Origin: Dipteris shenzhenensis
Lineage: Eukaryota; Polypodiophyta; Polypodiopsida; Gleicheniales
Direction: 5' to 3' (one strand)
Assembly: GCA_047967505.1 (NCBI GenBank)
Contig: CM106541.1
DNA: 64,000 bases
This document shows positions 21,640 through 34,229 of the stretch, piece after piece. Position 1 is the stretch's first letter. Each line of letters starts with the position of its first letter. Position numbers and translations under genes: made by a program. The notes under the pieces are model-generated. The model was not told where the DNA came from, ran no database searches, and saw nothing but the letters and a program-made list of their open reading frames with translations.

Positions 21640-23090
21640 AGATGGGTTTGAATGTGGAATGACATTCAAAGCCACTCTCAAAACATTTGCATATAAAACC
21701 TAAATTGTAGTGGCTTTGAATGTCCCACCAATGCATCTTTCCCATCATACAAGAAGCCATTGATGTAACTCTTGAAGTTAGGGACATGGGTTATGAGGAA
21801 TGGTGTGGGCCTTCAAGATTGACACATTTGAAAATGATGTAGTAGGTGTGGGAAAGTGAAATACATGCTTGTCCTGAGCTTCTCAAAGAGTTTGCTAAAC
21901 ATGGCATCAATGTACTCATGTGTATGACGCATCATAAGATATCCTAGTTGTATCATCTTGAAGGTACCCCATGCCATGAGCGTGCCACCAAGAGCGATAA
22001 AACTGCAAACATATACCGATTTGTATTCTCTAATCCACAATTGTCAAGCTATAGTTGCAAGTTTTTAGGAAATCATTTGAACTCCATTTGGCCATCCGAT
22101 GCCACCATCTTATCGACACAATGTGTTGATTGATATTACCTTAGTGATGATCCAGTGCCTCTCATGAATTTAGTGCCTGCCTGCAGAAGTGCATTGCTTA
22201 ATCTCAGCATACCATCCTCTGCCAGATCACCCTTGTCATGTCTCTTCAACCTCTCTAAGTTTTTTAAACACATGGACAATGATGCAATAGTGAAGTTTGG
22301 ATCATGGGGCCATAATCCAAAAACAAAATGACCATAATGCCCTTCCCCATGCCCATGTGTAATAACTCCTTATTGCTATCTTTTGTTGATCCATATTGTC
22401 ATGTATGATGCACAAATACTTTTGTGGATTCAATTGCAATGCCAAGCGCCATGCATAGTGGAGGTTTCTATAGCTTTGTTGTTGTAGCATGTGACATCGA
22501 TGTCGCCTCAAGGGTTTATCATGTTCTTGTATACATTTTGTTTCCCCAGCTGTACTTTGATCTCTGAACAAGTGCTACACTTGAAGAACTCACTAGTTTT
22601 TGCAAGAGTTATATGCTTGAATTCTGTGGTCCATATTCAATTGAATGTGGACATAGACATCTACTTATATCCTAGTTGTCCCAAGGTTGTATTAACTTCG
22701 TTGAAGATGTCTTCTTGCTTATACATGTCTAAAATTACTAATTGTGCATTTCTCTACGCATCTTCTTTTGTTTGGCTTTTGTGTGGCATTTTCCCGGTAT
22801 TCTTATTTACAAAGTCTCTTATAATTGCTCTTCGAGTGTGGTCCCAAGCTTTCCTTAAAAGCCCTTTGTTTCTATGAATGGCTCTATGTACACCCCGCCC
22901 CCATACTACCCTCTGTACCTATAAAATGAGGTCTTTGGGACACCATATATCTTATACCATTCCATTGAACACACATCCTTCCCATTAAGAAAAAAGTTAT
23001 AGCTTTGTGTAGCCACACTATCAACATGATTCCATGAATCAAAAATATCATACACATAGTTAGTGTGTGCTTCCAAGATCAAGCTCCAAA
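21640..23090 (-). pseudogene. Relic of a DUF7869-type transposase
   Basis: Read on the minus strand across several frames, the parts of a DUF7869 protein appear in order. Near 23,000 is VCSMEWYKIYGVPKTSFYRY, then a Cys motif FKCSTCSEIK near 22,580. Next are KYLCIIHDNMDQ (first Asp region, near 22,400), LDN-stop-GLENTNRYV near 22,040, GYLMMRHTHEYIDAMFS near 21,910, and finally YINGF then GKDALVGHSKP near 21,720. Each block matches a block in the intact transposase at 52,459-55,929. Many stops and shifts show that it is dead. No terminal repeats were found for it. It belongs to a different family from the 24-kb element, because the residues differ widely. Confidence 0.82.
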
Positions 23091-24510
23091 AGTCATTGCG
23101 CTCTTATCTCGCTCTTATACGCGGTGTCCGCAATCGGATGCGTGCTACATTGTCTTGTTCGAGAATGCGAGGTGCATGTGCTTCCCATGCTATGGATGAC
23201 AAAACCTTGGCTATGATACCACTGTGATGGGAAACGCTCACAGAACCTGTAATCCTTGAAAAACACAGCAACACTCTTCGAAAATACACACAAACTCTCA
23301 AAGCTCACAAATGGAAGAGATAGAACAAGTGTGCTGTCGTATGCTTGGAGGAGCTAAGGTGTGGACGTGCATTCACAAACTTCAATCTCTGTCTACATAC
23401 GACCGACTTCTTTTGCTGCGATTTTTTTTCTCTTCGCTGCATGTTTCCTGCTTGCAAGCCATTCTACGATGTTTGCATTTGCTACTTCAAACTTCGTTTC
23501 ACTCTTGTATGCAGTGTCCAAAATGTGATGTGTGCTGCATTTTCTTGTTCGAGAATGTGGGGTGCATGTGCTTCCCATGCTATGAATGACAAAACCTTGG
23601 TTTTGATACCACTGCGATGGGAAACACTCACGCAACATATAAATCCTTGAAAAACATAGCAACACTCTTCGAAAATATGCACAAACTCTCAAAACTCACA
23701 AACGAAAGAGACAAAACAAGCGTGCTATCGTATGCTTGGAGGAGCTAAGGCATGGGTGTGTGTTCATAAGATTTGACCTATCTACATACGACTGACTTCT
23801 TTTGCTGCGATTTTCTTTTCTTTTTGTTGCACGTTTTCCTGCCTACAAGTCGTTCTACACTTTTTGCTTTTGCTAGTTCGAGCTTCGTTGCGCTCTTGTA
23901 TGCGGTGTCTGCAATCTGATGTGTGTTACATTTTCTTGTTCGAGAATGCGGGGTGCGTGTGCTTCCCGTGCTATGAATGACAAAACCTTGGCTTCAATAC
24001 CACTGTGATGGGAAACACTCACGAAACCTATAAATCCTTGAAAAACACAACACTCTCCGAAAATACGCAAAAACTCTCAAAACTCACAAACGGAAGAGAC
24101 AGAACAAGCATGTTATCGTACGCGTGTTATCGTACGCTTGGAGGACCTAAGGTGCGGGTGTACGTTCACAAGATTCGACCTGTCTACATACGACCAACTT
24201 CTTTTGCAGTGATTATTTTTTCTTTTCACTGCACGTTTTCTTGCCTATGAGTCATTCTGTGCTATTCACTTTTGCTACTTCGAACTTCGTTGCGCTCTTG
24301 TATACAGTGTCTACAATCTGATGCGTGCGATGTTTTATTATTCGAGAATGCGGGGTGCATGTGCTTCTCGTGCTATGTATGACAAAACCTTGGCTCTGAT
24401 ACCCATGCAATGGGAAACGCTCACGAAACCTGTAAATACTTGAAAAACACAACAACACTCTTCCAAAATACGCAGAAACTCTCAAAACTCACAAGCGGAA
24501 GAGACAGAAC
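23090..24510 (-). repeat. Tandem array of four ~390-bp units with LTR-end and primer-site sequence
   Basis: Four units, 390-400 bp each. Each has, on the minus strand, CCCATCACAGTGGTATCAGAGCCAAGG or a variant (near 23,205-23,230, 23,595-23,620, 23,986-24,010 and 24,387-24,415). The word TGGTATCAGAGCC is a plant primer site and the CA before it would be an LTR end. A repeating LTR-plus-short-internal structure without coding capacity is what a tandemly amplified TRIM-type element would look like. The exact LTR limits could not be fixed. Confidence 0.65.
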
Positions 24511-24739
24511 CTTAAGGTGGAGAAGCATATATGACATTTCCCCACTTAGGTAAAAGAGGATTCATTGGTATTTCTCCCACCATCTATTTCTTGCCATTTT
24601 TCTTTAGTCATCTCTCCATCCCCATCCTCATCCTCATTTCTATGAGAAAACTCAAAATTAAAAACCCTAACATTTGGTGACAAATAGTGCCATCCTCTAC
24701 AACTTCGGGTGCCATTCAAAACCCTAACATCTGGTGACA

Positions 24740-25365
24740 AATAGAATGGCACTGGTGCCATTCTATTCAATCCATGTGATGCTTGGCACTAGTGCCATTC
24801 TCCACAATATCATATGATTAGTTGGAGAATGGAGAATGGAATTGGTGCCATTCACAACAATCATATAAAGTTGTGGACAATTGCACTAGTGATATTGTGG
24901 AGAATGGCAACAATGTCATTCATCACATGGAGAATGGAGAATGGCATTGGTGCCATTCACTGCAATCCATGTGATGAATGGCACTCGTGCCATTCTCCAC
25001 AACATCATGGAGGATGGCACCATTTTCATTCTACACAAACTCTCATGGAGGATGGCATGGCACTAGTGTCATTCTCCACAAACTCACATGGAGATTGGCA
25101 TTAGTGCCATTCTACAAAAGATCAAATGAAGTTGTGGAGAATGGCACTGGTACCATTCTCCACAATCCATATGAAGAATGGCACTAGTGCCATTATCCAA
25201 ATAATCATATGATGTTGTGGACGATGGCATCAATACCATTCTCCAACTATCATGTGTGTGGTCCCTCTAAATTTTCTATGAGAAAACTCTAACCCTCATG
25301 GAGGATGGCACTAGGTCCATTCGCCAAAATGTCATATGAAGTTGTGGAGAATGGCACTAGAACTG
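24740..25365. repeat. Palindromic minisatellite, GAATGGCACTAGTGCCATTC core
   Basis: About 14 imperfect copies of a 20-bp near-perfect inverted repeat with core GAATGGCACTAGTGCCATTC, separated by CTCCACAA and AATCATATGAAGTTGTGG-type spacers. Several copies have changes in one arm only. No coding content. Confidence 0.75.
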
Positions 25366-25999
25366 TAGCAAAGCATTTTGCCTCACTATCTTTCAATGGC
25401 CCAATTTTGGCAATTTCCCCTAGCATCCATTCTTCTTCTTTATCCAATATAAATGTTGAGCATGCACAATACTTCCTATAGTAGGGAAAGTCCCTCTCAC
25501 TCTAGTTTTAGCTATATGTGAAGCACTACCTTTCCGTGTGTCCCTTTTTGAACTACAAGTAGGCATATGAGATTCTACATATATTCTTTCAAGAAATTCT
25601 TTGCTTTTTTTTCATATTCAAGGACCACTAATTGAAAATAGCTGAACATCTCATGCCCTTTGATAATCGTAGCTTGACCATATCTATTAGAAAAGATGGC
25701 AATGTGCACATCTACTGCATCATCTAGCATATGTAGTATTAGTCGGAAAAGAAATCAAGACAAGAGGCTAGAGGATAGGTATGGCGACGCTCGAGGGACA
25801 TAGAGGAATAGGGAATGTGAGGGGAGGAGCGTTAACATGGGTGGGAAAAAGGGATTAAGAGGGGAGGGAAAGAGGAGGGAGACTATGGCACAAGGGGAGA
25901 GGGAGAGGGGAAAGAGGAGTATGTACATGGGTGGAGGAGGAATGTAAAGATGGAGACATCAAGGGAAGAGAGCCATGCTTTATTTGAAAGGAAGGGAAG
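25366..25999. other. No recognisable gene; may be part of the gypsy LTR
   Basis: AT-rich, then purine-rich (25,790-25,990). It lies between the palindromic repeat and sequence that belongs to the Ty3/gypsy LTR, whose far end I could not place. Confidence 0.35.
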
Positions 26000-26727
26000 A
26001 GGGAATCAAAGTACTAGCTAGGTGGCTTTACAAGAATGAGCGTGTCCCATCAAGGAATATCCCCCTCCTTTTATAGCCAAGAGAGGGGGTCTCTCCCAAT
26101 AAATGCATCCTCCCACATGCATGGTGTGTGTGGAAAAGTCTCCCATGTGGGCTAGGCAGTTATGCACTCTCAATTGTGTGCGATAACGCTTGGCCACATT
26201 TTTCCACATATATCAACTCCCATATCCCAAGTCTATGATACTCCCTTAGTCTCTTCATAATTTTATAATACGTTCAAACATCTAGGAGGACAAGTGGAGG
26301 GTTGGCACAAGGAATCTTGCCACCTCATCCTACTTTCCCCATTATTTAACTTGCACTCTTGGACCTTCTATACCTCCCCCACATGGGCCTATCCTACATG
26401 GAGGGAATAACCCAATATAATATCCATATCCACCTATTTTATATTACTTCTCCCATCGACTTTAGGCCATATCTCACTAAATGGAGGCCTAGGTGGAGGG
26501 GTGGCACATGGAGGAGCCATGCCACCTTAACATTTTATAATATTACTACCATGCATTATGTACAACACACCTTATGGGTCCTCTTACATGGAAGGGTGGC
26601 ACATGGTCATGCCCTGCCACCTCAACCCTGGGCCCTATGCACTCCATATTTTATTATACTATTGCCACACATATAAGCACTCACTCATATTTATGCCTTT
26701 TTACTTTGGTCAAATTTATCCATAACA
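26000..26727 (-). repeat. 3' LTR of the Ty3/gypsy element (outer limit uncertain)
   Basis: On the minus strand a polypurine tract of ten G (26,740-26,731) is followed by TGTTATGG at 26,727, the expected LTR start. A TATA box (GGCTATAAAAGG on the minus strand, near 26,070-26,082) fits an LTR promoter. The left limit is not visible, so 26,000 is nominal. Confidence 0.55.
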
Positions 26728-26730
26728 ATT

Positions 26731-29700
26731 CCCCCCCCCCAGGCAGGGAATGCACATCATTTCCATGCATGGGACCATCACGCACAAAGAAGGGCTTGAG
26801 ATAACGCTTGTTGATCACCTTCTTGCCATATGGCTCATGCAGCTCCTAAACTTGTACAGACCCATTGCTATGTTCCTTGATGACTTTGTATGGACCGGTC
26901 CATAGTGGCAGAAACTTCTTATCCATTTGGTGGTCCAATCTGTTATCAAAGCATAGCAAAACATCCCCCTCAGCAAAGTGTCTTTCCCATCCCTTGTGAA
27001 TCTTACCATCCAAGGGAGCCTTTTGTCGATTCTTTTGGATCTCTGTTTGATGTAGTGCAAGGCGTCATCTTACTTCTCAAGTTGTACCAATCTGGCCTCT
27101 ACATGTTCATCTTCTATCATCCCCTGTTCTTGTGCAAATCTCGATTTCTAGTGGTAAAACTACCTCATTACCATACACTAACTCAAAAGGAGTGTGACCA
27201 GTAGAGATGTTTTATGGGTGATGTTGTAAGCCCACATGGCTTTAGTGACCTTCTGATCCCACTGGCTCCTATTCTGTGTGGCCATTTTCCCCATGGTTTT
27301 ACAAAGGAGGCTGTTGGTCTGCTCCATTTATCCCATGCAATCCATGAGCAATTCCACTGCTCACATTTAAGAATGGACTCCCATGGTTATTTACTATTTC
27401 CATGGGCGTCCCAAACCTTGTGTAGATACATTCAAATATGAAACTTGAAACTGCCTTACCATTTGCAACGGGGAGGGTGATAGCTTCAGCCCACTTAGTG
27501 ACATATTGAGTGGCTACCAAAAGATACTTCTTTTTGCGAGCAGTCATGGGCAAGGGCCCGACAAAATCTATTCCCCACTTCTGAAACAGATGGATGGACA
27601 TCACTGGGTGATGTTGCCCAGGACGAAAATCCTTCCTACCAAAGAATTGGCATGGTTCACAGGTTTTGCAATACAAAGTGGCATCCTTGAACAAGGTCGG
27701 CCAATAGTATCCAGCATGTAAAATCTTCTTAGCTGTATAGTCACTAGAATAGTGGCCTCCACAAAATCCGTCATGATAATGCTTTGATACCTTAGGCACT
27801 TCATCTGCATCAATGGCCCATCTTAGTACCCCGTCCATGCATTGATGGTACAAGACCCCATCAAAGAGAGTGTAGCGCCTACTATCTCTTCAGATCTTCT
27901 TTCTCTCATAGCTAGTACTTTTCGGAGGAAAGGAGAAAGTAGTCAGAAACCTGTAGATACCACCATACCATGGATCCCCAACTTCTATGGCTGCTACAAG
28001 GGTTACATCAAGGCACTCCTCTAAATCAATCAGAGCATTCTTCAAGTTGGAACAACCCCCTTTTACAATTTTGATAGAAAAATCATATTCTTGTAAAATG
28101 GCCAACCATTTGGCCAACCAACCCATGGGATTTGGTGATTGAAGAACCTGCTTTGCAAGACCAGTGCTAGTGAGTATAATGAAGGACTTTCCAGCCACAT
28201 AATGCTTGAATTTCTCAATGCAGAACACCAAAGACAAGGCATGCTTGTCAGTCTCTGAGTAGCATCGTTTGGTGTCGAACAATTGTCGAGAATCAAATCG
28301 AATGGGATACATGAACCGATCATCCCCTTGCTGGTGAAAAATACCTACTAGAGTGTGCTCACCAAACCTAGGATTGATATAGAAAGTCTTTGACTAATTT
28401 GGATTGGATAGAATGGAATCTAAAGCCATAGCATTCTTGATTTGTGCAAACCCATGATCACAATCCTCATTCCAAGAGAAATCAACCCCATTTTTCAATA
28501 GCATAGTCATGGGTCGTGTCAAAGCAGCATATTGATCAATGAAGCGGCGATAGTATCCTGCTATATTAACAAATGAGAATACCTAACATTTGGTTGTTGG
28601 CAGGGAGAGCTTGAGGATAGCTTCTATCTTCTCGGGGTCAGGCTTAACACCCTCACATGAGACAGTATGTCCCAGTAACCTCCCTTGAGTAGCTCTAATG
28701 GTGCATTTCTCAAGGTTGAGACTGCCATTTGCATCATGGACCCTTTGAAAGGCCAACCTAACCTTCATGATGTGCTCCTTACATGCTGATAATATACAAA
28801 AATCATCTAAAAACACCTCCAAGAAATCCCCCAAATATGGAGCAAACACCAACTGTATAAATCTTTGAAAGGTAGCAGGAGCATTGGTGAGGCCAAATGG
28901 CATTACTTTGAATGCAAATGTCCCCCAAGGTGTGGCAAATGTGGTTTTAAGCACATCCTCCTCAGCAATCTTGATTTGATAAAACCCAGAGTAACCATCA
29001 CAGAAAGTATACATCTCATGACCACTTACCTTCTCAAGAATGAGGTCTTGAAAGGGAAGAGGATGATGGTCCCTCTTGGTGGCTGCATTGAGTTTCTTAT
29101 AGTCGATGCAGACCCGCCTTGTTGTTTATCTTTGGGGTGACTACCACTAGTGAAACCCATTCAGTATTGTGATTCGGAACAATAAACCCAGCTTCTACAA
29201 GTTTTTGCAACTCTGAGTGCAAAGCATCAGTTTGTAGGGGCCCTAATCTTCGATACTTCTGAGCCACAGGCTTCTTATATTTAGGCTTGAACTCTATCTT
29301 GTGCTCTATGGCAGTCACATGGCGAAGGTGGCGGTAGCTAGTTGCGCAAAGGTCAAGGATATCTTTGAACATTTCTAGGAATTCATCTTTCTCACTTGGA
29401 GTGAGGTCTGGGGAAAGCATAGACTCAAGCTGTTGAGGACTAGCTATTACCTTTTCTACAGGTGGCGGGGTTGGAGACACCCCCATCATGTAAATTTCCT
29501 CATCTGAGAACTCCCCCTCGTCTGATCCTTCAATTGATTCAGACACTGAGGATGAGAGAGTATCACTATCTTGATCCTCTTCTTCTTGTGGTTCTATGGC
29601 ACTTGGTTGCACCGGGATCTTCTCCTTAGAAGCACCAAAAGACATGTGTCCTGCCTTCCAATAGCTGACTGCATCACTCTTTCTCAACCATGGTCTCGCG

Positions 29701-30076
29701 AGTATGGTTGGGCAACTCCTGCCTGTATCTTCAATGTCCAGTACATAGAAATTGATGGTGGTGGTGGTGGTCAACCCATTGACAGCGATGGGCAAATCCT
29801 CAATGACTCCCAGGGTGGCGAGTCGTCAACCATCTGCTACCTTGATTCGAGTGGAGGAACGCCTTGTGCATTTCAAATTCAATTTCTTCATGATTCAGAG
29901 CACCATGATATTACATGTAGCTCCCCCATCAGCGCACACACTTTTGATACGACAATTATCTATGATGACATCTATTGTATGTGGGTGCCGATCAATTTCT
30001 TCAGAGATAGAAGAGACCTCTCATACCTTTCCCTTTTTCTTGCTGCTCCTTGTTGAGAGCCCTTGCTACAACTCAC
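26731..30076 (-). pseudogene. Ty3/gypsy Pol (PR-RT-RH-IN), broken
   Basis: Minus-strand Pol of a Ty3/gypsy element, ending at a polypurine tract. The protease has ADGGATCNIM near 29,930. Reverse transcriptase starts around 29,350 (LVEAGFIVPNHNTEW), shifts frame near 29,100, and shows YSGFYQIKI, MPFGLTNAPATFQRF and FLDDF (usual YVDD). RNase H reads around 28,310-27,990 (YCIEKFKHYVAGKSF region). Integrase has the HHCC finger (GHYSSDYTAKKI, then CKTCEPCQ) and GIDFVGPLP, and decays beyond 27,300. The RT-RH-IN order identifies gypsy. Its upstream half is cut off at 30,076 by copia-2b and should resume beyond the right end of the window. Confidence 0.92.
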
Positions 30077-30428
30077 TCTGAAGATAGTGGGAGAGAAGGA
30101 AGGAGTCTCACTTGCAGCTTTCTCACATACATAATGGGGGAATACACACAAAGGTGGAGGCTAAAAATAGTTTTCCTCTTCTTAGTTGTGAAAGCCAAAA
30201 GAACTCTAGTGCAAAGAAATAGAAGAACCCTATATGTGGGTCTCAAACCAAACTCAGCTAAGTAAGGTGGCATACTAACTGAGCCACAAACTACAGTACA
30301 TAAGGATAGCTGTCATCCAACTATTATTCATGGGTGGTGTACCAACCGCATCTGCAGCTAATAAGTCAGTGACATAAATGCACAACAATTACCCTGGCAT
30401 ATCACGAGTGGAGCTCGATATCTCAACA
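30077..30428 (-). repeat. 3' LTR of copia-2b
   Basis: Reverse complement of the copia-2a LTR, ending GATATCTCAACA at 30,428. The first bases are TCTGAAGATAG where the family has TGTGAAGATAG, so the terminal G is mutated. Confidence 0.9.
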
Positions 30429-33235
30429 CTTCCCCTCAAGCTCAATCCCAATTCCTGCACACCAAGCAGGTCTCTGAACTCGCGCAGCTTCTCTGTGCCC
30501 AATGCCTTCGTGAATATGTCAGCTACCTGATCCTTTGTGCTGACATAAACTAGATCAATAAGACCTAGTAAAACCTTCTCCTACACATAGTGATAATGCA
30601 CCTCAATGTGCTTTGTTCTAGCATGATAGACTGCGTTATTTGCCAAGTGTATACTGCTCATGTTGTGACAATAAATGACAACTAACCCATCTATAGACTG
30701 ATGCATATCATAAAGTAGCTTATGCAACCAAGCTACCTCACATGCAGCCATTGTTGCACCCCTGTACTCAGCCTCTGTGCTTGAAAAGCAACTGTAGGCT
30801 GTTTCTTACTACTCCAGGTGACTGCAGCACTCCCAAAAGAGAACACATATCCACTGGTAGATCGTCTATCAGAAATACTACCAGCCCAATTAGCATCACT
30901 GTATCCATGCAATTGTATCTGAACCCTAGTCTCATAAAATAGTCCATACTGCAATGTGGACTTCACATACCTGAGTATGCGTCTAGCCGCATCCAAATGT
31001 AGTTTCCTTGGAGCCTGTATAAATTGACTTACCAATCCAATAGCATAGCTCAAATCTGGCCTGGTAATAGTCATATAAATCAAACTTCCTGCTATGCACC
31101 TGCACATAGTAGGGTCTTCCAAAAGCTCACCTGCATCTGCGCTCAGCTTCACATTCTGCTCCAAAGGAACTGAAATAGGCTTACAGCCTGTCATCCCATA
31201 TTTGGACAGCATGTCCAATCCATACTGCCTCTGCAAGAGCCGTATCCCACTTGGTGATCTAATCACCTCAATGCCCAAGAAATAATGCAGCTCTCCTCTG
31301 CTTCAATAGCATTTTCACATGAAGGATATCTTCATCACTATCACCTGTGATGATCAAATCATCAACATAAATGACAAGCAGCATAATACCTTTCTCTGTT
31401 TTTCTCACAAAGTGAGAAATCTGCCTTGGAAATCTGAAAGCCAATAGTGACAAGATATTGTCCTATCTTGTCAGACCATGCTCTAGGTACTTGCTTCAAG
31501 CCATACAAGGCTTTCTTCAACCTGCAAACAAACTCAGGATGAACAGCATGAACATAACCTAGTCGCTGCTCCATAAAAACCTCTTCTTGCGAATCACCAT
31601 GTAGGAAGGCATTCTTTACATCCATCTGATGTAAAGACCATCCCTTTGATGCACCATAGCAATGACTGCTCTTACGGTTGCCATCCTTGCAACCGGACTA
31701 AATGTTTCTTCATAATCAAAGCCATATGTCTGTGCATACCCCTTGACAACTAATCTTGCCTTGTATATGTTCACAGAAACATCTCCATTGTGGTTCACCT
31801 TATAAACCCACTTATAGCCAATTGCATTCTTGTTTTTAGGCAAAGGCACCAATGCCCATGTAGCATTTGCTTCCAAGGCATCCATTTCTTCATCCATGGC
31901 TTTCTCCCATTTTTTTTTCCCATGGCTTGCTCAAAAGACGTGGGTTCTGGTTCCTATATCACTTTGACCATATAGGCATAGTGAATGGCTGTAAATCCAT
32001 CATATTTCAGCCTATCCACAGGATACCTAGCTCTGGTAGTCCTGTGCAAAATAGGCTCACTTCCAGGTGCTCTCAAAACATCCCTGGTCTTCATTACTCT
32101 AGGTGTAACAATAGAAGGAACCCAACTCATCATCAATGCTCTGTTCTGAGCCACTGGATTCACCATCCACATAAGAGTGACCTGCATTCACATCAAACAT
32201 GGGCTGATCTACCTTCTCTTTTCCTTTTCATGATACCTGCATACCATTATCTGCATTGCTTTGAGGAGATTCTCCTGATCTCAATCTGCCTGTCCATGGC
32301 AAAGTATGTGAACCACTACCAGAGGACACTCTAGGTCCACTAATATTTTGTGATTGCTACTGTGAATTCTATGCAGCATTACCATTTTGTGCATCTACAT
32401 CATCAATCACATTTACTAGTTTATACCACTTGCTCATCTCATCAAAAACAACATCTTTGCTCACTGTAAACTTACGAGTAGAAGGGTTATAGCATCTATA
32501 AGGGTTATAGCATCTATACCCTTTCTGCTACAGAGAATAACCAATAAAGATGCACTTCTCAGCTTTTGGATCCAACTTGGACCTCAACTCATCTGGCACA
32601 TGAACATAGGCAATGCAACCAAAAATTTTCAAATGAGAAATATCTGGTTTCCTACCAGTATACATCTCCTATGGCATCATGCCATGTATTGTTGTAGTGG
32701 GAGTCTTGTTCATTATGTAAACTGCTGTAGCAACTACTTCATCCCAATAATAATCTGGTAGGTCTTTTTCGTTTAGCATGGCCCGAGATACCTCTCCAAT
32801 ATGCCTGTTTTTCCTTTCTAAAAGTCCATTTTGCTGTGGGGTATGACAGCATGAATATTGCTGCTTTATGCCATGCTCCTGCAAGCTCCCTGCAAGAACC
32901 TTGCAAACTCATTTGAGAGGTACTCTCCCCCTCCATTTGACCTTAGGCATTTTATTTGCAGGCCTGTTTCTTTTTCAACCATAGCTTTAAGAGCTTTGAA
33001 ATGCCCAAACACTTCACCTTTTTTTTTCATAAAGTACACCCAAACTTTTTTGCTGTAGTCATCAATAAAAGTGACAAAATAATGACAGCCTCCAATAGAT
33101 GCAGCTTTAGTAGTCCACACATCAAAGTGGATTAATTCCAATGTCTTCTTACTCTCTTGAACATGTCTAGGAAATGGTTGCCTTGCCTACTTTCCAAATT
33201 GACAGGCTTCACATACCTTATGCATTTCTGCAACC
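30429..33235 (-). pseudogene. Copia-2b Pol, RNase H to integrase part
   Basis: From right to left this holds integrase (HFDVWTTKA near 33,120, RSNGGGEYLS near 32,930, PQQNGLLERKN), the linker, reverse transcriptase ([10 protein letters not shown] near 31,620, YVDDLIITG near 31,360) and RNase H (DANWAG near 30,890). Frame breaks occur near 32,170-32,330, 31,610-31,640, 31,270-31,320 and 30,780, and the RSDGGGEY catalytic Asp reads as Asn. Non-functional. The part upstream of 33,235 continues at 57,217. Confidence 0.92.
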
Positions 33236-33261
33236 AACACCTATTTCATTAATTTTGGACT
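33236..33261 (+). repeat. Left terminal inverted repeat of the 24-kb transposon
   Basis: 26 bp, perfect inverse match to 57,191-57,216. Similarity stops after GGACT. Confidence 0.95.
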
Positions 33262-33544
33262 CTTGCACTGTCCAAATTCATTTTGTGAGATAATTCTGGA
33301 TAAAACATTTCAAAAAAAGAGGCTCTTATAAAACAAAACATTGAGTCAAAAAGGAAGATTTAAAAAAATCAAATTAGAAAAAATGACGTGAGATGTTAAA
33401 AATAGAGTACATCACATTGTTAAAAGAGACAAAAAAGTAAGATTTTAAAAAATCAAATTAGAAAAAATGGCGTGACATGTTATGAAAACTAGAGTACATT
33501 TCAAAAAGAGCACATCACATTTGTAAAGAAGTAGATCATATTAC

Positions 33545-33740
33545 TCAAAGCCATATGGTGCCAAAAAACACCTTAATACAGTCTCTCTTAACATCATCTT
33601 AACATCACATTTGTACAAGAAGTAGATCATATTACTCTAAGCCATATGGTGTCAAAAAACACCTTAATACAAGGCCATATGGTGTCAAAAAACACCTTAA
33701 TACAAAGCCATATGGTGTCAAAAAACACCTTAATACAGTC
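33545..33740 (+). repeat. Subterminal direct repeats, GCCATATGGTG unit
   Basis: Four copies of a unit containing GCCATATGGTGTCAAAAAAC and ACCTTAATAC, the last three about 33 bp apart. A position just inside the TIR suits transposase-binding subterminal repeats, but I see no equivalent at the other end. Confidence 0.7.
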
Positions 33741-33754
33741 TCTCTTATCTAAGT

Positions 33755-34207
33755 CTAGAAGATCTCATCATTGGTCTCTCTTATCTTCTCAACAACCCAA
33801 TCCTTCACTGCCTCCACAGCTGTATCCTCAACATAATTACATGCGAAGAAAAAGTTTAAGCAATCACAAATTGTTTCTTTATAATTTCTCTGAGAGGCTC
33901 TTATTGTTCTCTCAGCATCCGCATCAAATCGCCCATGACGAGAGCTGCGATAACGCAGGTTACTTAAGAAATCTAATAGATCTTGTCGTGCTTTTATCAT
34001 ACGTCTTAGAAGTCTTTCACTGTCTGCTATCTTGAGAGTCTCCTCCCTCTCTGCGTGCCTTTGTGCAACAAATTCCTCTCTCTCCATGTGTGTCAAAGGA
34101 GAACCTTGTCGAATTCTGGCCTCTCTCTGTGCTCCTTGGTCAGCAGTCCATTCTTTGAGATTGTTAATTCCGAACTCCACGTCTTCGACAATGCCAAGGA
34201 CATCCAT
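33755..34207 (-). CDS. Small helical protein of unknown function
   Basis: A 150-residue open frame starting MDVLGIVEDVEFGINNLKEW and ending RETNDEIF. It is rich in Arg, Glu and Leu, with long stretches that look helical (residues 30-110), and has no motif, signal peptide or membrane segment that I recognise. It sits 0.5 kb inside the left TIR, on the same strand as the large protease-like gene, 1.2 kb downstream of that gene's stop across a repeat-rich gap. It could be an independent accessory gene of the transposon or a last exon of a longer transcript. The frame is intact, and amino-acid use looks like real protein rather than repeat translation. Confidence 0.6.
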   Translation of the reverse strand: MDVLGIVEDVEFGINNLKEWTADQGAQREARIRQGSPLTHMEREEFVAQRHAEREETLKIADSERLLRRMIKARQDLLDFLSNLRYRSSRHGRFDADAERTIRASQRNYKETICDCLNFFFACNYVEDTAVEAVKDWVVEKIRETNDEIF

Positions 34208-34229
34208 GGGTGGGGAGATGATAAAGAAA

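Noticed and set aside
21485-22040. Independent small genes on the minus strand
   Set aside because: They are frame fragments of one decayed DUF7869 transposase.
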